Source of the DNA: Marivirga tractuosa DSM 4126
GTDB taxonomy: Bacteria > Bacteroidota > Bacteroidia > Cytophagales > Cyclobacteriaceae
Direction: 5' to 3'
Assembly: GCF_000183425.1 (NCBI RefSeq)
Contig: NC_014759.1
Location: 3,875,001 to 3,939,000 of the forward strand
Length of the DNA stretch: 64,000 nucleotides
Below are positions 8,538 through 18,387 of the stretch, in pieces. Below the pieces are notes generated by a model, which saw nothing but the letters and a program-made list of their open reading frames with translations, did no database searches and was not told the origin of the DNA. Both the position numbers and the translations under genes were made by a program. Position 1 is the first letter of the stretch; each line of letters opens with the position of its first letter.

Positions 8538-11500
8538 ATGAAACATTTTTACTCTCCCCTCAAATCTCTATTGTCTTTATTTTTCATTTTATTTGCTTTA
8601 AACGTTAATGCTGCTGACTACTTTTGGATTGGTGGTTCAGGAACATGGAGTGATCTCAATCATTGGGCAACTTCATCTGGAGGCAGTACTGTACATTCCT
8701 CGCTACCAGGAGAAACTGATAACGTAATTTTTGATGCCAATTCTTTTTCTGGAGATGGACAAACGGTAACCGTTGATGGCAACATTATCAGAGTAAATGA
8801 TTTCATAGCTACTAATGTAAGTTATAATGTTGACTTTTCAGGGGAGTCGCCTATTCCTGATATTGAGATATATGGAAGTATGGATGCTCCAGCCAATATA
8901 AGTTTTGAGTTGCCAGGAGTATTATTAGATTTCAATTCAAATGTGGATGGTCAAACAGTAAACATTGCCTCAGGTTTATTGAATACTTCAGAAGATGCTT
9001 CTGTAAGATTTTCAGGCGAAGGATCTTGGTCTATTGAAAATGGGCTTAGCGGTCATTCTTTATTTGTTACTCAAGGGGAAATAATTTTTGGTGCCAATAC
9101 TTTCAATTTTAAAAATGTTTACCTCTGGTATTCATTTGATAAAATACTGAACCTTACCGATGCGACACTCAATATTGAAAAGTGGACGATGAATAACTCT
9201 GATTTTGTCACTGTTATCCCAAATAACTCCACTATTAATTTTAGCGATGAATTTCAAGGATACGGCAAGACTTATGGAACAGTAAATGTGACAACCCCAA
9301 CAGGCTTTGGTAACGATATTGTAATTAGTGGTAATAATACCTTCCAGAATTTTACCGTAGTAAAAGGAGCTAATTTATTGGTAGATGCCAATACAACACA
9401 AACTATTTTAGGAAACCTAACCTTAAATGGGACATCATCAGAAGTGATTACTTTTGAATCTTCAACAAAGGGTGAAAAATTTAATTTTGATGGAACAGGA
9501 ATTAATATTTCAGGTGAGTATGTACACATCAGTGAATCAGATTTTCTAGGTACTGCCACTTTTTCTTTAGAAAATAGTTTGCTAATAGGTGATGTCAACG
9601 GTTGGGAAATTAATTCTGTACCAACCCCTACAGACAATGGATCATTTTACTACTCTAAGATTTTCGCTGATAGCTTATACATTGATTTAGATCCGGGAGA
9701 TGGTGCCGAGCGGATAGTGTTTATGAGACAAGGTGGTTTTCCAGATATCACCACAGTTAATGATGTAGCTTATACTGCCAATCAAACTTTTGGAAATGGT
9801 GAGCTGGTGGGGCAGGATACTTATGTAATGTATCAAGGGAGTGATGATTTGGTGAAAATAGAAGGTCTTTTACCAGGCACAGAGTACTCAATTGCTGTGA
9901 GAGAAGTCAATAGAACACCAGATAATTCCAGTATCAAATACTATGTTCCCTCTACTGGATTTTCAAGAAGTGCTACAACAGCTGATTCTGGAAATATTTA
10001 TTTATCATACAATGGAACTGCTACCGTAAGTGGTGGGGAACAGTTTTTTGATGATGGGGGTAAAGGATTTTACTTTCCTGATAGAGAAAATGTTTTAACC
10101 TTAAATGCCGCTGAAGCAGGCAAAGCAATCAAGTTAACATTCAATGAGTTTGAAACCAGATCTTACGAAGAATTAAGGATTTTTGATGGAACAGACACCA
10201 CGGCCAATTTGATCACCTCATTATCAGGTACTAGCTTGAGCTTACCAAGAACAGTAACTTCTACTGGAGAAAACATGACACTTAAGTTTACCAGTTCTGA
10301 TTTCGAGCCCTACGCTTTTGATTTAGATGGCTGGGTGGCTGAGGTTGAATTGTTTTACGCTCCTCCTACAACGGTTTCAAGTGATATCCAACTCATTGAT
10401 TTTACAGATTCTAGCATTGATTTTTCTTTCACCAAAGGGGATGGTGATGGCAGACTTATTGTAGCCTCAACTACTAATAATTTGGGATCTTTTAATCCTA
10501 CAAATAACGTTAACTATACGGCAAACACTATATATGGTTTAGGTCAGGAAGTGTCTTCTGGGGTGTATGTTATCGGCTATGGAGATGTTTCTTCAGTAGC
10601 GGTTACGGGACTAAATGCAGCTGTGGATATGCAGATTAAAATTGTTGAATATAAAGCTTATGGTTCAGAGATTGTTTACGGACAGGCCAATTATATAAGC
10701 ACGCTTAGTAATAAGAATCAAGCCCCTTCTTCTGATTTTTATGGTTACAGAGTTTATAAAACTGCTTTTCCTGTTGTTCAAAGAGATAACTCAGCCTTAG
10801 AGCTAAATAGAGTGAACATGTCCTCTCCTGATTATTATTCTGAAACTGAATTGGGCTTACTCCTTTTGGTCAGTGCACGAGAGTTGTCTTATGAAGATTT
10901 AAGTGGTGTATTAACTGACGATAAAAGAGTTGAAGCTAATTCTGAATTTGGCAAGGGAGATGAATTGTTACCCAATGTATATGCTGTATCAAAGGATAAA
11001 TTTGATACCAATTTAGCAGTTAATGGATTAGCTGCGGAAACAGAATTTTATTTTTATACAGTTTACTATAGGGAAAACGAATATGGCGTTAGATATGATG
11101 ATAAGCTCACATATATCACAAAAGCAAGTACTTTACCCACAGGCTCGGTTCGAATTGGTGATGGAACCTCTCAAATTGCAAATAAAACGCCACTTTATGA
11201 TCATAACGGATTAAGTGGTTATCAAGAAGATCCTTATAATTATGAGGTAACCTACTATCCTTCAGGTGATAATGATAAGTTAAGTCTTTTGATGGAGCAT
11301 GTTTTTAAATTAAATGAAACTGAACTAGTAGTGTATGATGGTGAAAATACCTCAGCTCCTATTTTGGAAAAGTATCCGTATAGAGGCTACCCCGAAAATT
11401 TACCACATAAAGCCTTAGAGGCCACTAATGCAGCTGGAGCTATTACTATTAAATACATAAAGACATTTTCTGGACAGGATTCTGATGTAGAAAGTCTTGG

Positions 11501-14500
11501 TTTTAAAGGAATGTTAATTCCTACAAAGACAGGACAGGTGAAAGGAAGGGTTAGTGACATCAAAGTCTCTAATATCGACTATACTTCTGCCACCATAGAG
11601 TGGGTGAGCACTGATGTATCAAATGTCTTGGTTGTATTATCAGAAACAGATGCAGATTCTTTTAGCCCAATTGATGGATTAACTTATCAGGCTAGTTCGT
11701 CTATGGAAGAAACCATAAAAGATGGTAATTATGTTGTTTATAATGGTTCAGAGCAACAAATTGAGGTAAAAAACTTAAAAGCTGACACTAAGTATGACGT
11801 TAAGGTTTATCAATATTATGGAACAGGTAGTACAATAATATACGGTGATGAATCACGAAATTTATTTAATACAAAAACACTAAAACCTACGAGTCATGCG
11901 AGCAATATCAATATTGAAAGTGTAGGCAGTGATAGGGTAACAATTACGTGGAAAAAAGGTGATGGACAAAGAAGACTAGTTGTGGTGAATAGCTCAAATT
12001 ACCTTTCGCTTGATGAAGATTTTTTTTACAACAAAAAGTATGAAGTGGTAGATGGGGGTGAATACAGTAATTTACCTTCCGATGAAGATATTTATAACAG
12101 AGGGTTTAGGGTAGCATATAATGGGACAGGCAATTCTGTAACTATTACTGGTTTATCTGATTTGAGAAGAACTTATAATTTCAGAGTTATAGAATATAAT
12201 GAAGTAAATGATATTACTAGTTATAAGGTGCCAAATAGTGATTCGCACTTTAGTGTACTTCCACCTAAACCAGCGCATAGCGTAAATGGGTTTGAGATAT
12301 TAGATGTTAAAGCAAGGACAGTTGAATTTAAATTAGATGCACAAAGTAAGGTTTTTCTTGGGGTTCTTTCTAATACGGCTGATGTGGATGTTCCTTTTGA
12401 GCCAGGAATGATGTCTCGTCTTGAAAACTATAGAGGTGATCAATATTTTGATAATAAAAGAGTTTTTTGGTTTGCTTCTGACACTTTAAGATTAGAAGGA
12501 CTTAATACTCAAACTGATTATCAGCTTGCTATTTATCCTGCTAGTTTAGGAGATTTAAGGAATATTGTTAATTATGATTCGGAAAATAGAGTGGTTAAAT
12601 CATTTACGACCAGTTCAACTGTGGATTATTATTTTGTGGATGAAACCGGATATTGGGATGACGTTGAGAATTGGCGAACAACATCAGGAGGTGAAATTCA
12701 ACATGGAAAACTACCTGACATTAATTCAAGTGTCATTATTGATACGAATTCATTTACAAGATATGACGAAGAGGAATATGTCTATGTTTCCTTAAGAGAT
12801 AGGGATTATTCCGTAAATAGTATTACTTCTAAACCCTTAAAGAGAAGAGTCTTGTTTTCTAATGTAGACTATTACTCCTATTCTTTTAAAGTAGCTACTG
12901 ATGTTGAACTAGGTGAAAACTGTAGACTTCAACCATCTTATTTTTATTTTCTACAAATAGCAGATACAAATAGAGTTAATATTAAGCCCTATTTACAAAA
13001 CCCGTACCTGCAATTTAGAACTCCTCCTAGTAGTGGAGTAACTGTTATAGAAGATATACCTGGTTTATCTCGAATAGAAGCCTGGGATTCAAAAATAATT
13101 TTTACAACAGAAGGCAAAGAGTCAGTTAATCTAGTTGCCATGTATCAATCAGAATTAGTAAACCCACCATTTTTTGAGGATGTTGATGCTCTTAGAGGAG
13201 AGCTTTCCTTAAAAAAAGTGTATGGTAATAGTGGAGGTCTAAATATTTCTGGCCAAGTACAAGTAGACTCAATTTATCTTACAAATGATTTGTTGACCAT
13301 CTCTGAAGGTGATACGCTGTCTACATCTTTTATTCAAAGGAATGATAGTTTGCCAATAAAACTACAAGGGGCAAATGGAGTAAGCTATATTAAAAGTTTA
13401 GCTGATACGTTGAAAATTAATAATGCGATCATTTCCAATAATCATGCTGTAGGTAAGAGTTATTATTTAGCAACAAATTCTGTGGGTTTGAAACAGACAC
13501 AAGGATGGGCTTTTGAATCAGACGCATTTTCTGTACCAGAATCAAATTTTACGCATCTAAGAAAGAAGGTGCTTAAAGAGACTTTAGAGTTTACGCTAGA
13601 TGGACAAACACAGTTCGACTACCATTATATGACCATGAGGAAAGTTGGAGACAGTTTATTAAATCTTAACAAAAACTTAAGACCAACGGTCAGTAATACT
13701 TTTGACTATAATTTGGATGTGGAGCAAAGTGTTTTGAATGGGAAAGAAAAGGAATTTTACATAACTGATTTAGAACCAGATACGGAATATGTTTTTAGAG
13801 TCTTTGATTACATTGAAAAAGGGGATTCTATAGTGTACTCTGTTCCTTCAGAATTTAGTATCAAAACGCTAATGACTGATGATATTATTATGGCTCGTGA
13901 TAGTAAAGAATACCTAGTTTCAGGGAATCGAAATGTATATGGTGAAAATGGGGGAGGGTCTTCCCATCCATGGGTGCCTAATTACGTGACATTAAAGCCT
14001 CAAAATCCTGGCGATAAAGTGATGCTGACGCTTAAGCATGGTACACCACAGTCATCTTATGTGGATTTAGTAGTTTATGATGGTACTGATACATCTGCAC
14101 CTATAGTATTTTCAGAAAATTTAAGAAGAGGTGATTCAGTTTTTGAGAAGCTTGTTCAAGGGTATATACAATCAGAAAGTGCGAGTGGTGCACTTACTTT
14201 AAAAACTTATAATAGTTCTGGAGGAGGATATATTTATGATTATTCAACGCATTTTTTAACCTCTGTTTCTGCGGGTGCTCTTGCTGAAGAGCCTTTAGTA
14301 GAACCTTCTAATTTAACTATTGATTCAATAAAAACTAACAGTGCAAAAATTTCATGGACTAAAGGAGATGGCAATAAAACATTACTAGCTGCCATAAAAG
14401 GCGGATATTCTACTCCAAGTAGCTTGTTTAAAGATGGATTTACATTTAAAGCTAATTCGGATTTCGGTTTTGGTGATGTTTTTCGTCCAAATACGGAGGG

Positions 14501-16304
14501 CTACTTCATTTATAACGGAGAGGATGATAATGTAATCCTAAGCAATCTGGAACCGAATACCCGATATGCTGTTTTGGCCATTGGTTTTAATCAAGGAGAA
14601 GGAGAAGACCCTAATTATATGAGTTCTGATGTAGTTTCGACTTCATTCTATACGATGCCAAATCCTCCTAACCAATTGCCACAAAACTTTTCAACTTTTG
14701 ACCGGGAAGCTACACAAACGAACTTCACGTTTCAAGATTCTGAAGGCAAAGGAGCCTTGATCTTGATCAAAGAAAATGGAGCAGTTGATTTAAACTCGGT
14801 TACAGATAGCATTAAGTTTTCTACTACTTCGGGCTATAATGTAGACTTTTCTCAATTAGATAGTCTTGAAGATGGAAGTAAAATTTACCAAATAAATAAT
14901 TATTCTAACATGAACTATTATTTAGAAGGATTGAAGGAGTCAACTGAATATCACTTTGCTATTTATAATTACCAAGAGAATTCTGGCGGTAGAGCTGTAA
15001 ATGAAAATGCCTTAACAGGTAGTTTCCGAACACAAGATGGGAGCTATAGAATAGATGATTTCTCATTAGCAAGTAATTATTATATGGAGGGAGATGAGAT
15101 TTGTATGGGAGCAGATATAAAGATCCACTACAATTACACTGGAATCAATGAAGGTGATAATTCAGCTCTTCCGTTTATTTCAAATTCTTTTGACATGAGT
15201 GATAGTACACTTTTGGATGTACTAAGTAAGGAGAATGGTTTTATTATAGTGAGGTTACCCGAAGAGTTGGATTCAGGAATGCATTATTTTTCAATGGTAC
15301 CTGAACTTGGCTCTGATTACAGAATCTATAAAGACTCACTAAATATTCAGCCAATTCAAGAAATTGAAATTGCTAGGAATAATGATAAATTGGTTATCAA
15401 TGACTCTGGAAATTTAAAGTGGTTCAGAAATGATGGGTTGATCTCACAAGCGAATGATTCCATCTTAGAACTCAGTAGAGAAGGAGTGTACTACGCTTCA
15501 AAAAGAGCTGCCAACTGCGAATATTTCTCGAATGAAATATACGTGAAGGCAAGAGTAGCTTTAAACCAAGATACAATTAAGAGCTGTGTAGACGAATCAG
15601 TAGAATTCAGTTTTGAAAATGCCTTAGGAAACCTTAATGAATCGTTTAACTATAATGCTTTGCTTTTAGATAATTCAGGAAATGAACAAAGGTTAGAAGT
15701 GGAGGCGATAGATTTAAACGATAATTTCTTCAGTTTCTCATTGCCTGAGAATTTACCAACTGATTACTATTCAATCATACTCAAAGCGGAAGGTGATAGT
15801 ATAGAATCAGATACTGCAACGCTTTATATTGAAAATATGGAGCCAGCAATCATTACCTTAACTGAAAGTGGCTTGAGCTCTAATTATGAAGAAGGAAACC
15901 AATGGTTCTTTAATGGTGAACCTATTAATGGTGCTACTTCCCAATCCATTTCGATAGATAGGTCTGGGGTCTACTCAGTTGAAGTAGCTACGGAATTCTG
16001 TAGTGTGGCTTCGGAAGGTATAGCACTTACTTCAAACCGCAGGGGATTGTCAGCTGTCGGTTTTAAAGCTTATCCTAATCCAGTGCGTAATGATTTTAAC
16101 CTTAAATACACTGGGGATGAATACCTGGGACTTAGTAGTGTAGTAATTACTGATTTGACGGGAAAAGCCATTTACAATGGATTACATGACTTCCAAAAGG
16201 AGAAAAAGTTAGAAATTCCATTAGATGAAATAAACGATGGGGTTTACTTTATTACGGTGGAAACTGAAAGCTACAGAGCTCAGCAAAAGCTGATTAAAAG
16301 ATAG
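8538..16304 (+). CDS. Giant secreted T9SS cargo protein with CUB-like and fibronectin-type repeats
   Basis: A 2588-aa surface or secreted protein. The signal peptide is residues 1-25 (ends NVNA). Next is a WIGGSGTWSDLNHW motif (residue 30 on), repeated in diverged form near residue 1362 (GYWDDVENW). Between these are fibronectin-III-like repeats carrying a recurrent GDG-x(3)-L-(I/V)-V strand (for example KGDGDGRLIVAS, KKGDGQRRLVVV, KGDGNKTLLAAI). Three CUB-like domains lie at about 487-605, 870-995 and 1787-1912, each with a (V/I)-(Y/F)-DG-(T/E) strand. The last 80 residues (from FKAYPNPVRNDF) are a type A T9SS sorting domain. Function is unknown; adhesion or matrix binding would fit. It is monocistronic, with a bidirectional terminator after it. 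Confidence 0.92.
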   Translation: MKHFYSPLKSLLSLFFILFALNVNAADYFWIGGSGTWSDLNHWATSSGGSTVHSSLPGETDNVIFDANSFSGDGQTVTVDGNIIRVNDFIATNVSYNVDFSGESPIPDIEIYGSMDAPANISFELPGVLLDFNSNVDGQTVNIASGLLNTSEDASVRFSGEGSWSIENGLSGHSLFVTQGEIIFGANTFNFKNVYLWYSFDKILNLTDATLNIEKWTMNNSDFVTVIPNNSTINFSDEFQGYGKTYGTVNVTTPTGFGNDIVISGNNTFQNFTVVKGANLLVDANTTQTILGNLTLNGTSSEVITFESSTKGEKFNFDGTGINISGEYVHISESDFLGTATFSLENSLLIGDVNGWEINSVPTPTDNGSFYYSKIFADSLYIDLDPGDGAERIVFMRQGGFPDITTVNDVAYTANQTFGNGELVGQDTYVMYQGSDDLVKIEGLLPGTEYSIAVREVNRTPDNSSIKYYVPSTGFSRSATTADSGNIYLSYNGTATVSGGEQFFDDGGKGFYFPDRENVLTLNAAEAGKAIKLTFNEFETRSYEELRIFDGTDTTANLITSLSGTSLSLPRTVTSTGENMTLKFTSSDFEPYAFDLDGWVAEVELFYAPPTTVSSDIQLIDFTDSSIDFSFTKGDGDGRLIVASTTNNLGSFNPTNNVNYTANTIYGLGQEVSSGVYVIGYGDVSSVAVTGLNAAVDMQIKIVEYKAYGSEIVYGQANYISTLSNKNQAPSSDFYGYRVYKTAFPVVQRDNSALELNRVNMSSPDYYSETELGLLLLVSARELSYEDLSGVLTDDKRVEANSEFGKGDELLPNVYAVSKDKFDTNLAVNGLAAETEFYFYTVYYRENEYGVRYDDKLTYITKASTLPTGSVRIGDGTSQIANKTPLYDHNGLSGYQEDPYNYEVTYYPSGDNDKLSLLMEHVFKLNETELVVYDGENTSAPILEKYPYRGYPENLPHKALEATNAAGAITIKYIKTFSGQDSDVESLGFKGMLIPTKTGQVKGRVSDIKVSNIDYTSATIEWVSTDVSNVLVVLSETDADSFSPIDGLTYQASSSMEETIKDGNYVVYNGSEQQIEVKNLKADTKYDVKVYQYYGTGSTIIYGDESRNLFNTKTLKPTSHASNINIESVGSDRVTITWKKGDGQRRLVVVNSSNYLSLDEDFFYNKKYEVVDGGEYSNLPSDEDIYNRGFRVAYNGTGNSVTITGLSDLRRTYNFRVIEYNEVNDITSYKVPNSDSHFSVLPPKPAHSVNGFEILDVKARTVEFKLDAQSKVFLGVLSNTADVDVPFEPGMMSRLENYRGDQYFDNKRVFWFASDTLRLEGLNTQTDYQLAIYPASLGDLRNIVNYDSENRVVKSFTTSSTVDYYFVDETGYWDDVENWRTTSGGEIQHGKLPDINSSVIIDTNSFTRYDEEEYVYVSLRDRDYSVNSITSKPLKRRVLFSNVDYYSYSFKVATDVELGENCRLQPSYFYFLQIADTNRVNIKPYLQNPYLQFRTPPSSGVTVIEDIPGLSRIEAWDSKIIFTTEGKESVNLVAMYQSELVNPPFFEDVDALRGELSLKKVYGNSGGLNISGQVQVDSIYLTNDLLTISEGDTLSTSFIQRNDSLPIKLQGANGVSYIKSLADTLKINNAIISNNHAVGKSYYLATNSVGLKQTQGWAFESDAFSVPESNFTHLRKKVLKETLEFTLDGQTQFDYHYMTMRKVGDSLLNLNKNLRPTVSNTFDYNLDVEQSVLNGKEKEFYITDLEPDTEYVFRVFDYIEKGDSIVYSVPSEFSIKTLMTDDIIMARDSKEYLVSGNRNVYGENGGGSSHPWVPNYVTLKPQNPGDKVMLTLKHGTPQSSYVDLVVYDGTDTSAPIVFSENLRRGDSVFEKLVQGYIQSESASGALTLKTYNSSGGGYIYDYSTHFLTSVSAGALAEEPLVEPSNLTIDSIKTNSAKISWTKGDGNKTLLAAIKGGYSTPSSLFKDGFTFKANSDFGFGDVFRPNTEGYFIYNGEDDNVILSNLEPNTRYAVLAIGFNQGEGEDPNYMSSDVVSTSFYTMPNPPNQLPQNFSTFDREATQTNFTFQDSEGKGALILIKENGAVDLNSVTDSIKFSTTSGYNVDFSQLDSLEDGSKIYQINNYSNMNYYLEGLKESTEYHFAIYNYQENSGGRAVNENALTGSFRTQDGSYRIDDFSLASNYYMEGDEICMGADIKIHYNYTGINEGDNSALPFISNSFDMSDSTLLDVLSKENGFIIVRLPEELDSGMHYFSMVPELGSDYRIYKDSLNIQPIQEIEIARNNDKLVINDSGNLKWFRNDGLISQANDSILELSREGVYYASKRAANCEYFSNEIYVKARVALNQDTIKSCVDESVEFSFENALGNLNESFNYNALLLDNSGNEQRLEVEAIDLNDNFFSFSLPENLPTDYYSIILKAEGDSIESDTATLYIENMEPAIITLTESGLSSNYEEGNQWFFNGEPINGATSQSISIDRSGVYSVEVATEFCSVASEGIALTSNRRGLSAVGFKAYPNPVRNDFNLKYTGDEYLGLSSVVITDLTGKAIYNGLHDFQKEKKLEIPLDEINDGVYFITVETESYRAQQKLIKR

Positions 16305-16313
16305 ATTTAAGAG

Positions 16314-16346
16314 ATAAGGAGAGTATTTAAAAGTTACTCTCCTTAT
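16314..16346. terminator. Bidirectional terminator between convergent genes
   Basis: A perfect 12-bp stem, ATAAGGAGAGTA / TACTCTCCTTAT, with a 9-base loop. It is followed by T-rich sequence on both strands. It lies 10 bases after the giant cargo gene and overlaps the stop codon of the convergent NadR-like kinase gene. Confidence 0.8.
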
Positions 16347-16849
16347 TTAATTTTCTCAATCACTTCAATTCCCTTTTCTATTCGATCCTTGGTTCCTGAA
16401 ATCAAGCCATATTCAAATCTATAATTCACCAACTCCTGTTGATAGCGATCATAAAGCTCTTCTCGCATATTAGGATTTTCTCTTAATGGGTCAGCTTCCC
16501 AAGGGAGATCAGGGGCACATAGCAAATAAAAGTCATAAGGCTTTTGAGATAGTTTATCTAAGACATAAGGATGACATTCTCCATATTTCACTTCATACCA
16601 AACTTTCATCATAATCAAATCGGTATCGCAAAATAAGAAATGCTTGGCATTTTTGGCTTGCTCTTGCTCTGCTTCAAGTATGCCTTTACTGATTTTCAGT
16701 AGATCAGATTTCTCATATTGACTGCCATTTTCCTCCAAATATTTTCTTCCAAATTCAGGAACAAAAGGTTCATGAAAGTGATCTGCTAAGCCTTTTGTTA
16801 AAGTACTTTTTCCAGTGCTTTCTGGTCCTATGATGGCAATTTTTTTCAT
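16343..16849 (-). CDS. NadR-like P-loop kinase, candidate thiamine-trapping kinase
   Basis: A 168-aa cytoplasmic ATPase of the AAA_28 / NadR ribosylnicotinamide-kinase type. The Walker A motif is GPESTGKST at residues 8-16. The VPEFGRKYLEENG segment (about 34-46) matches the NadR substrate-binding text, and CAPDLPWEADPLRENPNMR (about 111-129) matches its lid region. It has only the kinase part, not the NMN adenylyltransferase or DNA-binding parts of full NadR. It overlaps the upstream transporter gene by ATGA, so the two are translationally coupled and share its TPP riboswitch. By family it would phosphorylate nicotinamide riboside. The regulation suggests thiamine or a precursor instead, which is inference. 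Confidence 0.85.
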   Translation of the reverse strand: MKKIAIIGPESTGKSTLTKGLADHFHEPFVPEFGRKYLEENGSQYEKSDLLKISKGILEAEQEQAKNAKHFLFCDTDLIMMKVWYEVKYGECHPYVLDKLSQKPYDFYLLCAPDLPWEADPLRENPNMREELYDRYQQELVNYRFEYGLISGTKDRIEKGIEVIEKIK

Positions 16850-17451
16850 GCGTATTTGGTCTGGTAAAGCCTACGCCAGTTGAAATATCCAACAGCTGCT
16901 ATAATTACATAAGCTGCCATTAGGAGGGAAGTTAGGAATAATTCTCTTTGGAAATAAATGTAAACCGCTACTGTATCAATAACGATCCAGTAGAGCCAGT
17001 TTTCTAATACTTTCCTAGTTACTAATAAGGTAGTCAATACGCTAAAAACAGTGGTGAAAGAATCTAAGTAGGGAAGTTGTGCATCTGTCTTTTCTATCAA
17101 AAAGTAACCAAGTCCAAAAGTGAAAAGAATGCCAGCAATTATGAATATGCCATGTTCCTTCAACTTCATTTTGGAGATCGGTAATTCCTTTTCTTTCCTG
17201 TTGGGGTTTCTCCAATGCCACCAACCATAAATAGTGGTGCCTAAATAGTAGAAATTCAAGCCCATTTCGGCATATAGCTGAACTTGGTAGCAGATTACCA
17301 GATAGATACTAACGCTTACTAAGCTGGCATACCAACACCAGATCATTTCTTTGGCAGCAAAATAGATATATAAAATACCGAAGGATACACCGAGTCCTTC
17401 CAGCCATCCCATATTCAGAAGGCCAAAATATAATTCTTTTAAAATTTCCAT
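16846..17451 (-). CDS. pnuT: PnuC-family vitamin transporter, probably thiamine transporter PnuT
   Basis: A 201-aa inner-membrane facilitator of the PnuC family. It has about six or seven hydrophobic helices and the family motif YLGTTIYGWWHWRNP near residues 66-80. PnuC proteins carry nicotinamide riboside; PnuT members carry thiamine and are recognised mainly by TPP-riboswitch control. A clear TPP aptamer lies 14 bases before the start, which makes PnuT the better call. PnuC-type transport is downhill and needs phosphorylation of the substrate in the cytoplasm, consistent with the coupled kinase gene downstream. The ATG at 17451 directly follows the riboswitch leader. Confidence 0.88.
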   Translation of the reverse strand: MEILKELYFGLLNMGWLEGLGVSFGILYIYFAAKEMIWCWYASLVSVSIYLVICYQVQLYAEMGLNFYYLGTTIYGWWHWRNPNRKEKELPISKMKLKEHGIFIIAGILFTFGLGYFLIEKTDAQLPYLDSFTTVFSVLTTLLVTRKVLENWLYWIVIDTVAVYIYFQRELFLTSLLMAAYVIIAAVGYFNWRRLYQTKYA

Positions 17452-17464
17452 CTGTTAAATCATT

Positions 17465-17535
17465 GATTCCTACGCCTGCATTATCAGGATCAGGTCCAGG
17501 GTATGTTCTCAGCCCGTTATTTTGAGGCACCCCTT
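17465..17535 (-). promoter_or_regulatory. TPP riboswitch upstream of pnuT
   Basis: On the minus strand: GGGGTGCC (17526-17533), CGGGCTGAGA, ATACCC, GGACCTGAT, CCTGATAATGCAGG, CGTAGGAAT (ending near 17466). All THI-box core elements are present in order. The aptamer ends only 14 bases before the pnuT start, so control is likely at translation initiation; there is no room for a terminator. Confidence 0.96.
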
Positions 17536-17546
17536 AATTGATGGCG

Positions 17547-17577
17547 CTAAGGTAATAGTTGAATTTCAATATGCAAA
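17547..17577 (-). promoter_or_regulatory. Promoter of the riboswitch-pnuT-kinase operon
   Basis: On the minus strand TTTG (17574-17577), a 19-base spacer and TACCTTAG (17547-17554). This matches the Bacteroidota TTTG-N19-TAnnTTTG consensus with one mismatch. It would start transcription near 17541, just ahead of the aptamer, and lies 9 bases after the terC stop. Confidence 0.65.
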
Positions 17578-17585
17578 ATATGAGC

Positions 17586-18338
17586 TTATTCCTTGAATCG
17601 TTCTTTGAGCTGTACTGCCTGACTCTCCTTTTTACTTTTCTTTCGCATTCTCATATTTAAGAGCTCAACCAATAATGAGAAGAAAATGGCAAAATATATA
17701 TAGCCTTTTGGCACATGCACATGGAATCCTTCCACTAGTAACAACACGCCAATCAATAATAAAAATGAGAGAGCCAACATTTTGACTGTTGGATGCGCAT
17801 TCACGAAACTGCTTATTTTACCTGCTGCTAAGATCATTATGCCTATACTAATGATGACAGCGACAATCATTATCATTACACTATCTACCAATCCAACTGC
17901 AGTTAAGATGGAATCAAAAGAAAAGACTATATCCAGTAAGATAATTTGGAAAATTACGGATGTAAATCCACTTATTTTTGGAGATTCACTTACATCTGTT
18001 TCTTCTCCTTCCAGTTTATGATGGATTTCTGTGGTACTTTTATAAATCAAAAATAATCCACCTGCCATCAGAATTATATCTCTGTAGGTAAAGTCAAATT
18101 CAAATAAGGTCAAAAGCGGTTTTGTCAAACCTACCAGCCAAGTGATACCAAACAAGAGGGCAATTCTCATCAATAAAGCCAAAACCAAGCCTAAATTACG
18201 AGCATTTTTCTGCTGATCTTCAGGTAATCGATTACATAGGATTGATATGAATATAATGTTATCTATCCCTAAAACTACTTCCATTAAGGTCAAAGATAAT
18301 AAACTGATTAGTCCATCGGCTGTTAAAAGTGCCTCCAT
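17586..18338 (-). CDS. TerC-family integral membrane protein
   Basis: A 250-aa inner-membrane protein with about seven helices. Both family signatures with conserved acidic residues inside helices are present: EVVLGIDNIIFISIL (residues 20-34) and LDIVFSFDSILTAVG (about 134-148). TerC relatives (YkoY, Alx, MeeF/MeeY) are linked to metal, especially Mn, export and to metalation of exported proteins. The substrate here is unknown. It appears monocistronic: the pnuT promoter begins within a few bases of its stop, and the next gene upstream ends 50 bases away. Confidence 0.92.
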   Translation of the reverse strand: MEALLTADGLISLLSLTLMEVVLGIDNIIFISILCNRLPEDQQKNARNLGLVLALLMRIALLFGITWLVGLTKPLLTLFEFDFTYRDIILMAGGLFLIYKSTTEIHHKLEGEETDVSESPKISGFTSVIFQIILLDIVFSFDSILTAVGLVDSVMIMIVAVIISIGIMILAAGKISSFVNAHPTVKMLALSFLLLIGVLLLVEGFHVHVPKGYIYFAIFFSLLVELLNMRMRKKSKKESQAVQLKERFKE

Positions 18339-18387
18339 TTTTCTAAATCTTTATGGTATGATCAAAACTTAAAATCAAGTAAAAAAT

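Noticed and set aside
9272..9637. 121-codon frame antisense to the giant cargo gene
   Set aside because: A shadow of the strong plus-strand coding frame; no recognisable protein features.
17309..17530. 73-codon minus-strand frame over the pnuT riboswitch
   Set aside because: It is out of frame with pnuT and covers the aptamer; no homology recognised.
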